Below, piece after piece: positions 1 to 11,202 of a stretch of DNA of 64,000 nucleotides. Both the position numbers and the translations under genes were made by a program. The stretch lies in NCBI GenBank assembly GCA_039602395.1, contig JBCNJP010000027.1, forward strand, positions 113,376,354-113,440,353, read 5' to 3'. Under the pieces are notes generated by a model. It ran no database searches. It saw nothing but the letters and a program-made list of their open reading frames with translations, and was not told the DNA's origin. Each line of letters starts with the position of its first letter. Within the stretch, counting starts at the first letter, position 1. Origin of the DNA: Deinandra increscens subsp. villosa. Taxonomy: Eukaryota > Streptophyta > Magnoliopsida > Asterales > Asteraceae.

Positions 1-302
1 AGTTGCCTTTAGCCGCCGAGCTCCTTGTATTCTTGCCAAACTTCACATTGGTATTGGTTGCATTGTTACGCTTCTGAATACTGTTAATGGTGACGAATTG
101 TTTTGGACCAGCTCTGATCTTTGGATCTTTCGACAGCTGTAGCGTTTGTGTTCCCCCAATCGACTCAGAATCTGCATATTTCTGATATGGCATCGTCTGT
201 GACAATTGCAGCTGATGGTCATCCTTCTGAGTAGGTGTCGGTTTTAGCGCCTATTTTTTCTTATTAGCTGCATCCTCAGGAGTCGGTGTCGAAATTACGT
301 CC
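1..302 (-). pseudogene. Probable C-terminal exon of CACTA TNPA-like gene (decayed)
   Basis: Read on the minus strand this stretch is an open, charged and Gln/Thr-rich sequence (it includes MPYQKYADSESIGG and KFGKNTRSSAAKGN) interrupted by one in-frame TAG after the run ANKKK near 247-249. The plus-strand run ACGTCCTAAAAC at 298-309 could hold the exon boundary. Once the inserted LTR elements are removed, it lies downstream of the minus-strand TNPA-like exons at 27299-29324, so I read it as a later exon of that gene. No domain is recognisable here. The link to the TNPA-like gene rests on position and strand only and could be wrong. The gene runs off the left edge of the window. Confidence 0.4.
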
Positions 303-418
303 TAAAACAACAACATTTAAAGGGGAAAAATAACACATCAATTGTTTGAAACAAAATAAGTTTGAACATATAAATATAACGAATTAGGGATCTTAATGAA
401 AGAAACTTACATCATCAT

Positions 419-1058
419 TGTTAGGGGTCAATTTAAGGATGCTTACAGAGAAGCTGCGTAATACTAGGAATCTCACTACGGTTTGGGAATCCCGTCCAGT
501 CAGGTATCCTGAAATTTAATTATCGACTAACCCTTATTTTTTCCATGTGCTTTATTCGTTTTCAGGGACGTTAAGGGACCTAACCAACTCCTGAAGACTC
601 GGTCCACAACTAACTGGCACGTGGAGAAGTGGGTCGCGTCTCCCTCAACGGTCAAGAGAAGTGGATAAAGAGGATCCCGGGAATCCCGGATAGTTAGTTA
701 GTTGTTATTTGTTATATAAACGAGGACTCGATCAATAGGAACACAGAACACACTTTCATTAGCTTGCTTGCGAATACGAATCATTGTAACACTTAGCTCT
801 GATCGATCAAACCTCCAACCCATTGTAACGAATTGCTTGATCATTAATAACATTGACGTGGTGGCGGTTTTTCAGCCGGCACCCGAGGTTTTTATCCAGG
901 ATTCTCAGAGGCAACTCGAAGGATTCTGGAGTTTTCCTCGCTAAAATCCTTGTGTTATCATCCCAACTTGGATTACTTGCTCACTTGATAGTTAAGCACA
1001 CTACCTCACAATCTAAGTTTGGAATACAGGATTCCTAAGTGAATTTTTGACCAAAACA
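419..1058 (+). repeat. 5' LTR of older Tat element
   Basis: The 640-bp LTR starts TGTTAGGGGTC and ends TTGACCAAAACA. It matches 19389-20028 with about eight substitutions. It carries a TATA-like box at 713-720. The small ORF at 853-1038 is also present in the other LTR at 19823-20008; it has no recognisable domain and I do not call it a gene. Confidence 0.95.
713..720 (+). promoter_or_regulatory. TATA-like box of the 5' LTR promoter
   Basis: TATATAAA lies about two thirds of the way into the LTR, with no similar box nearby. This is a reasonable position for the U3 promoter that drives the genomic transcript. The copy in the other LTR (near 19683-19690) is identical. Confidence 0.5.
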
Positions 1059-1061
1059 GTT

Positions 1062-1079
1062 TGGCGCCCACTGTGGGGC
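1062..1079 (+). other. Primer binding site of older Tat element
   Basis: TGGCGCCCACTGTGGGGC starts 3 nt after the 5' LTR and begins with TGG, which pairs with the CCA end of a tRNA. The younger element has the same site with one base different (17268-17285, CACC in place of CACT). I do not assign the tRNA species. Confidence 0.75.
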
Positions 1080-1144
1080 AAGTGGTGCTTAATCCTACCA
1101 AAATCCCATATATCATTCACTTCATTTGATCTCCAATCCCAAAA

Positions 1145-3699
1145 ATGTCAAACCCGCAAAAAGCTGTGTCGGCCTCTACATCGTCCTCCATTCCTCCTAT
1201 TCCTTCCCTTTCAGGAAGCCAGAAGAAGACCAATGACCGTCAGAAGAAAGTGGACGAGCAGCCGAGAAAAACTGATTATCCTGTCTTCACAGGATCCCAG
1301 GTCCAATCTGTTGATCCTGTTATTACTAACAATGATTTGTTTTCCTTGATTAAGCAGGTAAAGAATCAAATGGATCAGCAAGAAAAAACCAACTTGACGG
1401 TGATGAAGGAGATTGAAGAGCTAAAGAAATCTAGGAAGCCCATGGAAGAACAAAGTCCTCTGTTCCCTAGGCATCTTGATTTCAATGCTTTAGGATCCTC
1501 AGATCCGTCTCGCTACAATTACAAATCAGCATCAGGCTTCACTACGGCTCCTACAATAACTTCTCAAGCCGCTGGAAATCTGGAGAGTACCACTGGATTC
1601 TCAGGAGCTGTCCCACCAGAATCCATACAGTCACGCTACAAGAGTCCTTGGATTCCACCATTGTTGGGGTCCTCAGCCTTGCCGTCTCAAGGATATCCTT
1701 TTTCTGTTGGAAATCCAAGCCAGAACCCTCAAGGATATCAATACTCTAACCCTTCGGTTTCTGCAGGAATCTTTAAGACCAGCTCCTCAGAAGTGCATGA
1801 CGGAGACGTTATCCCCATGCAAACAGCGACCACCACAGAGCCGAGCTTCCCAGCGGGCTATGGATACGGTTCCGGGATTCCAGTCCAGAATCCTGACCCA
1901 GGTAACATGTCCAATTCAATCCCTATTTTTTCTAACCAGGGTGCTCCTTATGATGCAGGTATTCATCCAAGTATCACCAGGGAGCTCCAGAAGTTGAAAG
2001 TTATGATATCAAATGTTCCAGGGATCCTGAAACCTATCCCTGAAGTTCCTTTGGAAAGCCACAAGATCTCTAGATTTTCCTGGCCAATATCTCAGGTGGA
2101 GATCCCGAAGCGTTTCCAGACTCCAAGCATGAAGCTCTATGATGGAACCACAGATCCTGAAGAACACGTGGCACATTACCGGGAGCGTATGGAGATCAAT
2201 CCCATTCCGGCAGGAATTAAAGAAGCCTGTCTATGCAAAGGCTTTGGTTCAACCTTAACAGGACCAGCCATGAAATGGCTACTGAGCATTCCTCCTAACA
2301 CTATTACATCATTTTCTCACTTAGTTAACTTGTTTAACAATCAATTTTCTTGCAGCAGGACCTTTGAGAAGCTCACAGGTGACCTGTACCGAATAATTCA
2401 GAAGCCAGATGAGCCTCTCAGGGATTACATTGCCAGATTTGGACGAGAATCTCTCGAGATTCCTAATCTGGATATGGCAGCAGCCGTGGAAGCCTTTAAA
2501 ATGGGGCTCTCCAAAGATTCACGTTTTTATGATGACCTTGTCATGGCTCCTTGCAGGAACCTCGACGAAGTCCGCAGTAGAGCCTTGAGATTCATCCGTT
2601 TGGAAGATGACAAAAGGATCCACCAAATATTGGAGGTTCCTAAATATGATCCTAACAGCAAGAAGGCGGAATCCCCCGGGAAGCCATATAGATGTCGTCC
2701 ATACTCCAAACCGGAAAAAAAAACAAAGTCAATGCCGTCGACCAAGATGATGATGAGGAGGAGTATCCTAAGGTATCTGAATACTATTTTTTCGTTGACA
2801 TTGGTGGTTTGATGTGTGCTATGCAGGATCTAGGTGAAAAAGCAAGATGGCCCAGGAAGGATACCAAGCAAGGATCCTGGAAAGACAAGACCAAGTGGTG
2901 TGCCTTCCATGAAGATTTTGGCCACCTAACAGACGAATGTATAGCACTCCGAAAGGAAATCAGCTATCTACTCAGCAAGGGGCATCTTAAAGAATTGATA
3001 GGCAGAAAGAAGGTCAAGACTCAGGAAACCGACAAGGTGCCTCAGAGAGCAGCTTCTCCACCCCAGGATGCCCAGATAATCAACTTCATCTCAGGAGGCT
3101 CAGACATCTGCGGCACTTCGTATTCCTCAGCCAAGAAGCATGCTAAGGAATCCAAATCTGAACAGGGTGACAAACCTGTCCGGACGTCCACCCTAACTCA
3201 GGACAAACTTATATCCTTTGATGAGAGTGACCGTTCTCATGTTCAGGATCCTCATCATGATAGTCTTGTGGTTACTTTATATATTGCTAACCATTTTGTT
3301 CGCAGGATCCTGATTGATAATGGAAGCTCAGTAAACATAATCCGTCTTGATGTACTAAAAAAGATGGGGATCCCGGAAACTGAAATAGTTGCAAGATCCT
3401 CAGTCTTAGTTGGCTTCAGCTGTGAAACTAAAAGCACCGTTGGGGATATCAGGCTGCCGGTATATATAGAGGGGGTAAACTCTATGCAAAAATTCTGTGT
3501 TATAGATTCTCTCTCTTGTTGCAATATTATTCTTGGCAGGCCATGGATTCACGAGATGAAGGCATTCCCTTCAACTTATCACCAATATATCAAGCTTCCT
3601 ACACCCTGGGGAGTTGTGAGAATTGAAAGCGACCAGCAGGAAGCTAAGAACTGTTATTCAACTTCGATGAAGAACACCACTAAGGTGACGAAAGGATAG
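1145..3699 (+). pseudogene. gag: gag-protease of older Tat element, one frameshift
   Basis: The reading runs from ATG 1145 in one frame to about 2715 and then continues one frame back to the TAG at 3697-3699. The switch falls at a run of nine A (2715-2723), so the likely lesion is a one-base indel. Together the two parts align end to end with the intact 902-aa protein of the younger element. The first part holds a Pro/Ser/Gln-rich leader and the retrotransposon gag domain (RFQTPSMKLYDGTTDPEEHV onward). The second holds a zinc-knuckle variant CAFHEDFGHLTDEC and an aspartic protease with the motif LIDNGSS, where DNG replaces the usual DSG/DTG. The protein would form the particle core and process the polyprotein. 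The same gag-to-pol stop context as in the younger copy follows directly. Confidence 0.9.
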
Positions 3700-3705
3700 C
3701 AATTA
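3697..3705 (+). promoter_or_regulatory. Leaky-stop (readthrough) context between gag-protease and pol
   Basis: The gag-protease frame ends TAG and is followed in the same frame by CAATTA, that is UAG-CAA-UUA, the tobamovirus-type readthrough context (UAG CAR YYA). Pol continues in the same frame with no further stop. In this copy there is no ATG near the start of pol (a GTG stands at 3724), so translation of pol would need readthrough. The younger element has the identical nine bases at 14500-14508. The function is inferred from the motif and its conservation. Confidence 0.7.
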
Positions 3706-6700
3706 CAGAAAAAGGCACCTGAAGTGCAGGAGGACAGGAAGCTGGAAGTCAAAGAAGTGCCTCTAGACCCTGAGAATCCTGAAATCCAGGTGCTCGTGGG
3801 AACAAACATCCCAACAAATATTGAGCAGGAATTATTCCAGCTTCTCAAAGCCAAGACCTCAACTTTCGCCTGGAAGCATGAAGATATGACAGGTATCCCT
3901 AAACATGTAATTACTCATAAACTTGGTTTATATCCTTCTTTCAGGCCTATACAGCAAAAAAGGAGGAAGTTCGCCCCAGAAAAGAATATAATCATCCAGG
4001 AGGAAGTCGACAAGCTTCTCAAAACAAAGATGCTCAGAGAAGTCAAGTATCCTAAATGGCTAGCAAATGTGGTGGTGGTTCAAAAGAAGAATGGAAAATG
4101 GAGAGTTTGTGTCGATTACACAGACTTGAACAAAGCCTGCCCTAAGGATCCGTTTCCACTTCCCCATATTGATGCTATGGTGGATGCCACGGCTGGTCAC
4201 GAGATGCTCACCTTCATGGATGCCTCGGCAGGATTCCAACAAATTCAGATGGAACCATGCGATCAGGAGAATACGGCATTTATGACTCCAACAGGTATAT
4301 ATTGTTATACTGCTATGCCCTTTGGTTTGAGAAATGCAGGTGCCACCTACCAGAGGCTCGTTAATATGATGTTTAAAGAGCAACTGGGGGACACGATGGA
4401 AGTCTACATAGATGACATGGTAGTGAAATCCAAAAAGGCTGAAGATCATGTCAGGGATCTCCAAACGGCCTTCGATATCATTGATCAGTATAACATGAAG
4501 CTTAACCCCTCTAAGTGCCACTTTGGGGTGCGAGCTGGAAAATTCCTAGGTTACATGGTTACTGAAAGAGGGATAGAAGCAAGTCCAGAACAGATCAAAG
4601 CGATCCTAAATTTGAAGTCCCCATCGAATGTTAAAGAAGTACAAAGGTTGACAGGGAGAATCGCAGCGCTCAACATGTTAATTTCAAGATCCTTAGAAAA
4701 AATTAAGGATTTCTATGATATCCTGAGGAAAAACAAGAAGTTCGAATGGACTCAGAAGCATGAAGAAGCCCTGAAGTACCTGAAAGACTACCTGTCAGCA
4801 GCCCCATTACTAATGAAACCAGATGATGGGGAGCCGCTATATTTATATCTCGCTGTTTCCGGAAGCTCAATCAGTGCAGTCTTCGTAAAAAACCATCAAG
4901 GTCAGCAGCATCCGGTATATTATGTAAGTAAAACTCTACTAGACGCAGAATCCAGGTATTCTCACCTTGAAAAGTTAATTTTATCTCTTATAATGGCTTC
5001 CACTAAACTTAGACATTATTTTGAAACCCATACTATAATTGTGATGTCTAACTATCCTATCAAGGCAGTTCTCAGGAAGCCGGAAATGTCAGGAAGGATG
5101 GCTAAATGGGCAGTCAAACTGAGTGCCTACGACATCAAGTATGAACCAAGAACAGCAATTAAGTCCCAAGCATTAGCTGACTTTGTGGCGGATTTCAGCA
5201 GTGATATTGAACCAGAAGTTGAAAAGGAAGTACAGCAACTTGAGAAGCTCAAAGAAGACTGGATCCTCTATACCGACGGCTCCTCGAATGTCAGAGGAAC
5301 AGGGCTGGGAATCCTGCTAAAATCGCCACAGGGGGACATAATACCTCTATCCATATCCTGTGAATTCCAGGCTACCAACAATGAAGCTGAATATGAGGCT
5401 TTAATTGCTGGATTACAGCTGGCTAAGGATATGGGAATCCTATCTATACAAGTGTTTGTTGATTCTCTCTTATTAACTAACCAATTTAATGGCTCTTATG
5501 CAGTGAGAGGGGAGAATCTGATCAAATATCTTGAAATTGTTAAAAAATTGTCTCTATTTTTCGAAAATTTTAGCATTTCGCAGGTACCAAGAGAAGATAA
5601 TGTAGAAGCCGACGCCTTGGCAAACTTGGCTTCATCACTCAGGATCCCTGAGAATGTCAAAATTCCAATAACGCACATCTTGACGCCAGCGATAGCTCTA
5701 CAGGAAGCTCAGGCTGTTGACGATGATACAGGTGCAGATGTTCAGAATCCTGAAGATGCTCAGGAATCCTGGACCTACCCGATCCGGAAATATCTCAAAG
5801 ATGGGGAGATTCCTAAGGGCGAAAACCCCAGAGCTTTTCGCACAAAGGTAGTATCCTATACTATAATTGATAATATTCTATATAAAAGATCTATTGCAGG
5901 TGTCTACTTAAGGTGCAAAGAAAAGTCAGAAGCTCTAGAGGTGCTTGAAGACATCCATAGTGGAGATTGTGGGAACCATACCGGGGGCAGGGCACTGTTC
6001 TCTAAGGTTCTCAGGTTCGGATACTATTGGCCAACCATGAAGAAGGATGCCGCGAGCTTCTCACAAAAATGCGATGCTTGTCAAAGGCATGGCAATATCC
6101 TCCACCAACCTGCTGAGCATCTGCATCCTATAGTATCCCGTGGCCATTCATGAAATGGGGCATGGATATTGTGGGTAAGCTGCCAAAGGCTCCCGGAGGA
6201 AAAGTGTTTATGCTTGCCATGACGGATTACTTTTCCAAATGGATTGAAGCAGAAGCCTATGTTCAAGTAAGAGAGAAAGAAGTGATATCCTTCATCAAGA
6301 GGAACATCCTCACTAGATTTGGGATTCCGGCAGAGATCATATGCGATAATGGCTCCCAGTTTATAGTCAAGAGAACAACAAGCTTTTGTGAAAGCTGGGG
6401 CATCAAGATGATCACTTCAACACCTGTCCACCCTCAAGCTAATGGGCAGGCAGAATCCAGCAATAAAATCATCATCAACAATCTCAAGAAGAAGTTGGGC
6501 TCCAAGAAAGGGAAATGGGCTGAGGAGCTGCCATTTGTCCTTTGGGCAGACAGAACTACACCTAAAAATGCTACTGGCCAAACACCATTCTCGTTAGTGT
6601 TTGGGGCAGAAGCTGTGATCCCTACAGAAATGGTACTCCCAACAGCCAGAGTCAACTGCCAGGATCCTGAAACCAATAGCCAGAATCTCCTTCAGGATCT

Positions 6701-7001
6701 CGAAACGGTTGAGGAGCTCAGAGATATGGCCAAAATGCGGATGGCTTCTTATCAATAGCGGATAGCGAAATCTTATAACAAGAACACCAGGCTGAGAAGA
6801 TTCCATGTAGGTGACTTGGTTTTGAGGAAAGCTTTTCAGAAACCTACCAATCCTGCTGATGGGAAGTTGGCACCCAAGTGGGAAGGCCCTTACCTTATTG
6901 ATTCTGAAGAAGGAAAGGGGGCATATCGTCTGATAAATATGGAAGGAGAACCTCTGCCAAGGGCTTGGAATGCTGTCCACCTTAAAACGTATTTTATGTG
7001 A
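3700..7001 (+). pseudogene. pol: pol (RT-RH-aRH-INT) of older Tat element, broken
   Basis: This is the continuation of the gag-protease frame after the leaky stop. In order it holds reverse transcriptase with VYIDDM (about 4405-4422), a degenerate gypsy RNase H (LYLAVSGSS where a catalytic Asp is expected), a second RNase H starting at ILYTDGSSN (about 5265) with NNEAEYEAL and VDSLLL, and an integrase with an HHCC zinc motif (ending CDACQRHGN) and a DDE core. A one-base indel near 6126-6140 moves integrase to another frame (6150 onward). An in-frame TAG at 6756-6758 replaces a Gln codon found in the younger copy. The protein would end at TGA 6999-7001. The element can no longer make its own pol, so it would depend on others for movement. 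Confidence 0.93.
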
Positions 7002-7492
7002 GAATCCCATCGAGAATCTCAGGCAGAGTCCCAAGGATCCTCACTGTCTAAGTATCCCAAGGTACGTATACTAATCCTATTTCAATTTATTTTTATTATT
7101 TTTAAAACTCATTACTGACTTAAGCATCGGAGTGGTGTTAGCTAAGCTAACACCCACCCCTCACCAAGTATTGAGTGCTTTGCAGATTTTCAGAATCCTA
7201 AGTATTTTGGGTGTAACCCCAGTTAGAGGCTGATCACCTCTCCTCCGTTTAAGGTATCCTGCATACCTTCTAAGGTTTAAGAGGAATTCACCTCTTCTAC
7301 GTTTGGGTACTCGCCAGTAGCGCACAACCCTCGCCAGGAGCGCACGTTGTCCACCAGTATGCTCGAGGTGGCCGGACCAGTCCACTCCAGGGGTGGCTGA
7401 CAATCTTGTCACTAAGGGCTGCTGGGAGGATTCTCAAGGTTTATAACACTGACGTGTTATCTAAGGTTTTGGCATTTTCGTGTCACATACGA
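7002..7492. other. 3' untranslated region of older Tat element, no gene seen
   Basis: Apart from the stem-loop, this stretch holds only short repeats such as CGCCAGGAGCGCA near 7332-7344. The same motif recurs in the 3' region of the younger element near 10860-10905. The minus-strand ORF at 7161-7412 has no recognisable domain. Confidence 0.6.
7134..7154 (+). other. Stem-loop conserved downstream of Tat pol
   Basis: GGTGTTAGC-TAA-GCTAACACC forms a perfect 9-bp stem with a 3-nt loop about 130 nt after the pol stop. The younger element has a matching stem (11051-11071 on the other strand) in the same surroundings (GCATCGGAG before, CACCCCTCACC after). A loop of different length with a preserved stem suggests a selected RNA structure. 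Its role is unknown. Confidence 0.55.
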
Positions 7493-7668
7493 ACGGGCTT
7501 GTCCCCAGAATTGCACGGGCTTGTCCCCAGAATTGCACGGGCTTGTCCCCAGAATTGCACGGGCTTGTCCCTAGAATTGCACGGGCTTGTCCCCAGAATT
7601 GCACGGGCTTGTCCCCAGAATTGCACGGGCTTGTCCCCAGAATTGCACGGGCTTGTCCCCAGAAATGC
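7493..7668 (+). repeat. 22-bp tandem repeat, eight units
   Basis: The unit starts ACGGGCTTGTCCCCAGAATT and ends GC. Eight units run head to tail with single-base changes in unit 4 (CCTAG) and unit 8 (AAATGC). Because 22 is not a multiple of three, it creates overlapping repetitive ORFs on both strands; these are not genes. It lies in the 3' region of the older Tat element and is absent from the younger one. Confidence 0.95.
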
Positions 7669-8391
7669 AAAACTTAACTTGTTTTCGGAAGCTTAAGCTT
7701 CGGTCGGAGGCCAAGAAGCTTCTTATGATTGTTTCAGGTTCTGGAATAAGTTTAGACAAATGCTGAGGGAAGTGTATTCAGGATTCCTGGTTTCTGTCAG
7801 AATACTGAGGAAAGGCCTTCCCAAGATCACAAGTTTCGATGAAAATGGGATTCTCGTCGGAATCCTGGAATCAACGGTCTGAAATTCTATAAGGTAACCT
7901 GTCAGGATCCTGGTAAGGTTTCCTGATAGGATTCTCGATTTTATAAAAATTATTACCTAAACGAATTTCTAAAGGTTAGAATGGTATATTCAATCAATTG
8001 GCCTTAACCCTATAAAGATTTTAAGTTTCACCACAAAATTAATAATTAAGTTAGGTGAACTTTTATCACCAATTATATTTCAAACTTATGAGATTATGCA
8101 AAGTAAGTATCAAACACATTTCAAAATGATCAAAATACGATAATGTTATTAACGATTACGGGGTTTGAGCTTCCCAAAGTTCGTCCTGAAAACCTCAGGA
8201 TCCCTCACCTTGGGAAGCTCATAGGTCAAAAGATTATTGGGAACCCTGGTTTCGTCTTGCAAACTGCAAGATCCCTCCACCAGGATCCCCAACCATTGTT
8301 GTTACTTGTTCTAACATTGTTTCAGCGAAGACAAGGAAAGGAAATTGTTTAAGACATACATCAAAACAAACTACAGACTAAAAAAGAGGGC
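7669..8391. other. Older Tat 3' region, no gene seen
   Basis: AT-rich sequence with scattered AGGATCC-type motifs, which also recur in the LTRs and coding parts of both Tat elements. The small ORF at 8143-8352 has no recognisable domain. This stretch would be the 3' flank of the antisense gene whose last exon ends at 8392. Confidence 0.5.
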
Positions 8392-8819
8392 TCAGACCGT
8401 TGCATCGTCCTCATCGCCCATCGCCTTCTCGGGAGCTTCCAACTTCCCGCCAGCATCTTCCTCGTCTGCCTTCTCCACAGACTTCCCCTTCTCACCCGCG
8501 TTAGCGCCAGTAGCTTCAACCAAGGGAAGCTTGTCTCCACCAGTCGGGATCCCAGCCTTCTCCAGTTTCTCCAAGGATAGCTTCCAGGCATCCACAGTCC
8601 ATTTCGAGCAGCTGACTGCTTGGAGACAGCATCCTCCACCTGTGCAGCAACCTGGAACTTCACCTCCTGCTCTTTCAGCTTGTGCTCATAATCCCGGGAT
8701 TTGCATTCAGCTATCTTGCCCTGGATCCGGATGGTGTTGTTTGCCTCATCAAGCTTCTTCTAGACCATGGCCAGCTTGGTCTCAGCCTCAATGCATGCGG
8801 TGCTAAGCTGCTCGATGCC
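8392..8819 (-). pseudogene. Last exon of antisense gene of older Tat element (Transposase_28-type)
   Basis: This is the third exon of a minus-strand gene that starts at 19106. It is cut off from its first two exons by the younger Tat element. A 3' splice site TTTTATAG precedes GGCATCGAG at 8819. The translation is Lys/Glu-rich and coiled-coil-like (LKEQEVKFQVAAQVEDAV, then LSLEKLEKAG and EKADEEDAGG), as in the C-terminal half of plant 'putative gypsy type transposon' proteins. An in-frame TAG (AMV*KKLDEA, near 8758-8760) and a frameshift around 8605 break it. The end is TGA at 8392-8394. Antisense ORFs 3' of pol are known in Tat/Ogre-type elements; their function is not established. Confidence 0.6.
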
Positions 8820-8911
8820 CTATAAAAGAAAGACAACGGGGTCAATTAGGAATCTCAGCCATTTGCCGGATGCCGCTAAGGTATGGGAATCCTATGTTTA
8901 CACTTACCAGT

Positions 8912-9748
8912 TGTTTTGGTCAAAAACTGCCTAAGCAATTAGTTGATCAAACTTTGTATGTGAGGTAGCGTGTTTGATGTAAATAAGGATGAAAATGTAA
9001 GTTTGGAGCTTGACACGAGGATGTAACGAGGGAAAATCCAGGAATCCTTGAGTATCCTCAAGGAGCCTAGCAAAAAACCTCGGGGGCCGGTTCAAAGTAC
9101 CTGCCTCCTAAAACTTTTATATGAAAGAATGTTTTGAGTACAAAGTAAATGAGCTCGTAATCTAAGTGTTGCAGAGAATCGTAATCGTAAAAGTGTGTAA
9201 AGAAAAAGGTCTGTTGTGTGTGTCCTAGAGCTCAGTTTAAATAGTCAAAAATACATTAACTAACTAGGCTAAAAACTAGGGATTGAGTCTTCAAGTCTTT
9301 GTGAACGTTGGAGTCAGTTACAACACGTCCCATAAAGCCTTGACCGAGTCTTCAGCCATCATTTACACGTCCCTTAATACCTGCAATCAATTAAGACACG
9401 TGGACAATTGTAACGGTTAAATCGATAACTGTAGTTCAGGATCCTTTGAGCTTCTGGCGAGCATCCTGAAATAATATAACCAACTGTCCTATATTTTAGG
9501 TATTCTCCCAACTAAGCCAATATGAACGTTGTGGACCACTTAGTCCACGTTCTCTATCATTTGTCCGAGTCTTTAGGCTTGTCTACACGTCTCTTTGACC
9601 CTGCAATTAATAAGACACATGGGAAAAACAAACGGGTTAGTTGATAACTGTAATTCCGAGATGCTCGAACCTGCCAGGATCCTAAACTTGCGTAAGGATA
9701 CCAAACCATTTGAGCTGCCGCCAGGATCCCGGATTATCAGCCCTAACA
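8912..9748 (-). repeat. 3' LTR of young Tat element
   Basis: On the plus strand this begins TGTTTTGGTCAAAA and ends AGCCCTAACA; it is 837 bp and nearly identical to 17289-18125. The polypurine tract lies just outside it, on the minus strand as CAGGGGCAAT (9749-9758). Confidence 0.97.
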
Positions 9749-10313
9749 ATTGCCCCTGAATTTTAACAGTTGTCGACCAAGAAGACGGCTGTAAAAATTC
9801 AAACTCAACGTCATCTCTTGAAATAATTACGAAGGTGACTCGTTAGCTCCTGATTTGATAGCAACACAACTTCTCATGTGATTTCCCCATAAATAACTCC
9901 AAGTTTCTGTCTTCCCCATACATCAGTCGGAACCCTGTCGATTGCTCTTTTTGTATTTCCTGCATATATATGACTTAGTAGCATTTTGATCATCATGGTG
10001 TGCCGTGTATGCTTTTAATTATTTTGAAAAATGTTAGAATGAGGATCCTTCAGGATGCTCAGCATAGTTTAGTTTAAAAACTCAAAAGTTTATTAAAATT
10101 TAGTCAATGTTAACAAACCATGATGCCATCTAATACTTAGTAATAAAAATACGTATTAAACGCAGTATCAATATAACCTGTTTGAGAATACTCCAACCGT
10201 AGAGGTAGTCAGGATCTCTAAGGATCCTTAGGAATCCTTAAGATAGACTTGATGAAATTCCGATTTTAAGGCATAAAATACCTTAAAAACCTTGAGCACT
10301 TGTGAATAAGTTA
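9749..10313. other. 3' region of young Tat element, no gene seen
   Basis: This holds the polypurine tract at its left edge and otherwise AT-rich noncoding sequence. I see no ORF with a recognisable domain. Confidence 0.6.
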
Positions 10314-10750
10314 AACTGGGGTCTAGCCCAAAGCTTGAGAGACACAAATGTGTCTAAACCTTCAGTTAATGTGAAAACATTAAAAAACCTTTGCTAATCT
10401 GAGGACAAGCTCAAAAATACTTGGGACTAAGCCAACTGGGGTCAAGCCCGAAACTTGAGAGACACAAGTGTGTCTAAGCCTTAATTAATGCGAGAGCATC
10501 AACAACCTTTGCTAACCTGAGGACAAGCTCATAGATACTTGGGACTAAGCCAACTGGGGTCAAGCCCAAAAACTTGAGAGACACGAAAGTGCCTAGACCT
10601 TAGTTAATGTGAGAACATTAAAAACCTGTGTTATTCTGAGGACAAGCTCAAAAATACTTGGGACTAAGCCAACTGGGGTCAAGCCCAAAACTTGAGAGAC
10701 ACGAATATGTCTAAACCTTTGTTGACATGAAAATGCCAAAAACCTTAGAA
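10314..10750 (-). repeat. About 119-bp tandem repeat, nearly four units
   Basis: Units can be followed by the marker AACTGGGGTC(A/T)AGCCC at 10314, 10434, 10552 and 10671, so the period is 118-120 bp. The second marker GAGGACAAGCTCA recurs at 10401, 10519 and 10638. The units differ by scattered substitutions. The array lies in the 3' untranslated part of the young Tat element, in the place where the older element carries its 22-bp array. Confidence 0.9.
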
Positions 10751-11050
10751 TCTTTGAGATGACACGTCTGCCGTCCATTTTGAAGTGCACTCTATGGCCA
10801 ACAGTGATGAAATTATCAGCCACCCTTAGATGGACTGGTCGCACCACCTTGAACCACAGGCCACCATCATGCGCTCCTGGCGAGGGTCTTGCGCTCCTGG
10901 CGATTCCCATTAGTGAACGAGAAGGTGAAAACCTCCTAAACCTTTTGACAGCATTCAGAATGCTTTAGACTTAGAAGAGGTGATCAGCCTCTAGCTTATG
11001 GCAGGACGCTCGGAGCACCTACAAAATACTCCAAGGCTCGGTGAGGGGTG

Positions 11051-11071
11051 GGTGTTAGTTTTGCTAACACC
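11051..11071 (-). other. Stem-loop downstream of pol in young Tat element
   Basis: On the minus strand GGTGTTAG and CTAACACC form an 8-bp stem around a 5-nt loop, about 130 nt after the pol stop. It sits between GCATCGGAGG and CACCCCTCACC. It is the counterpart of 7134-7154. Confidence 0.55.
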
Positions 11072-11202
11072 CCTCCGATGCCTAAGTCAGTACATATTTC
11101 AAAAATAATAATGTGAAAATGAAATAAGGGTAAAAATCATACCTGAGGTTCTCGAAGTATGGACAAGGATTTTCTGATATGCTTAAAAGATCCAGAGAGT
11201 AC

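Noticed and set aside
853..1038. A 61-aa ORF present in both LTRs of the older Tat element (also 19823-20008)
   Set aside because: It is identical only because the LTRs are copies; there is no domain and the ORF sits in the R/U5 region.
2715..2730. A programmed -1 frameshift at AAAAAAAAAC in gag of the older Tat element
   Set aside because: The shift direction fits, but the zero-frame codons do not match the X XXY YYZ arrangement, and the young intact copy has one continuous frame without this A run. A one-base indel is simpler.
7493..7668. A CRISPR-like array
   Set aside because: The 22-bp units are directly adjacent with no spacers, and the setting is a plant retrotransposon.
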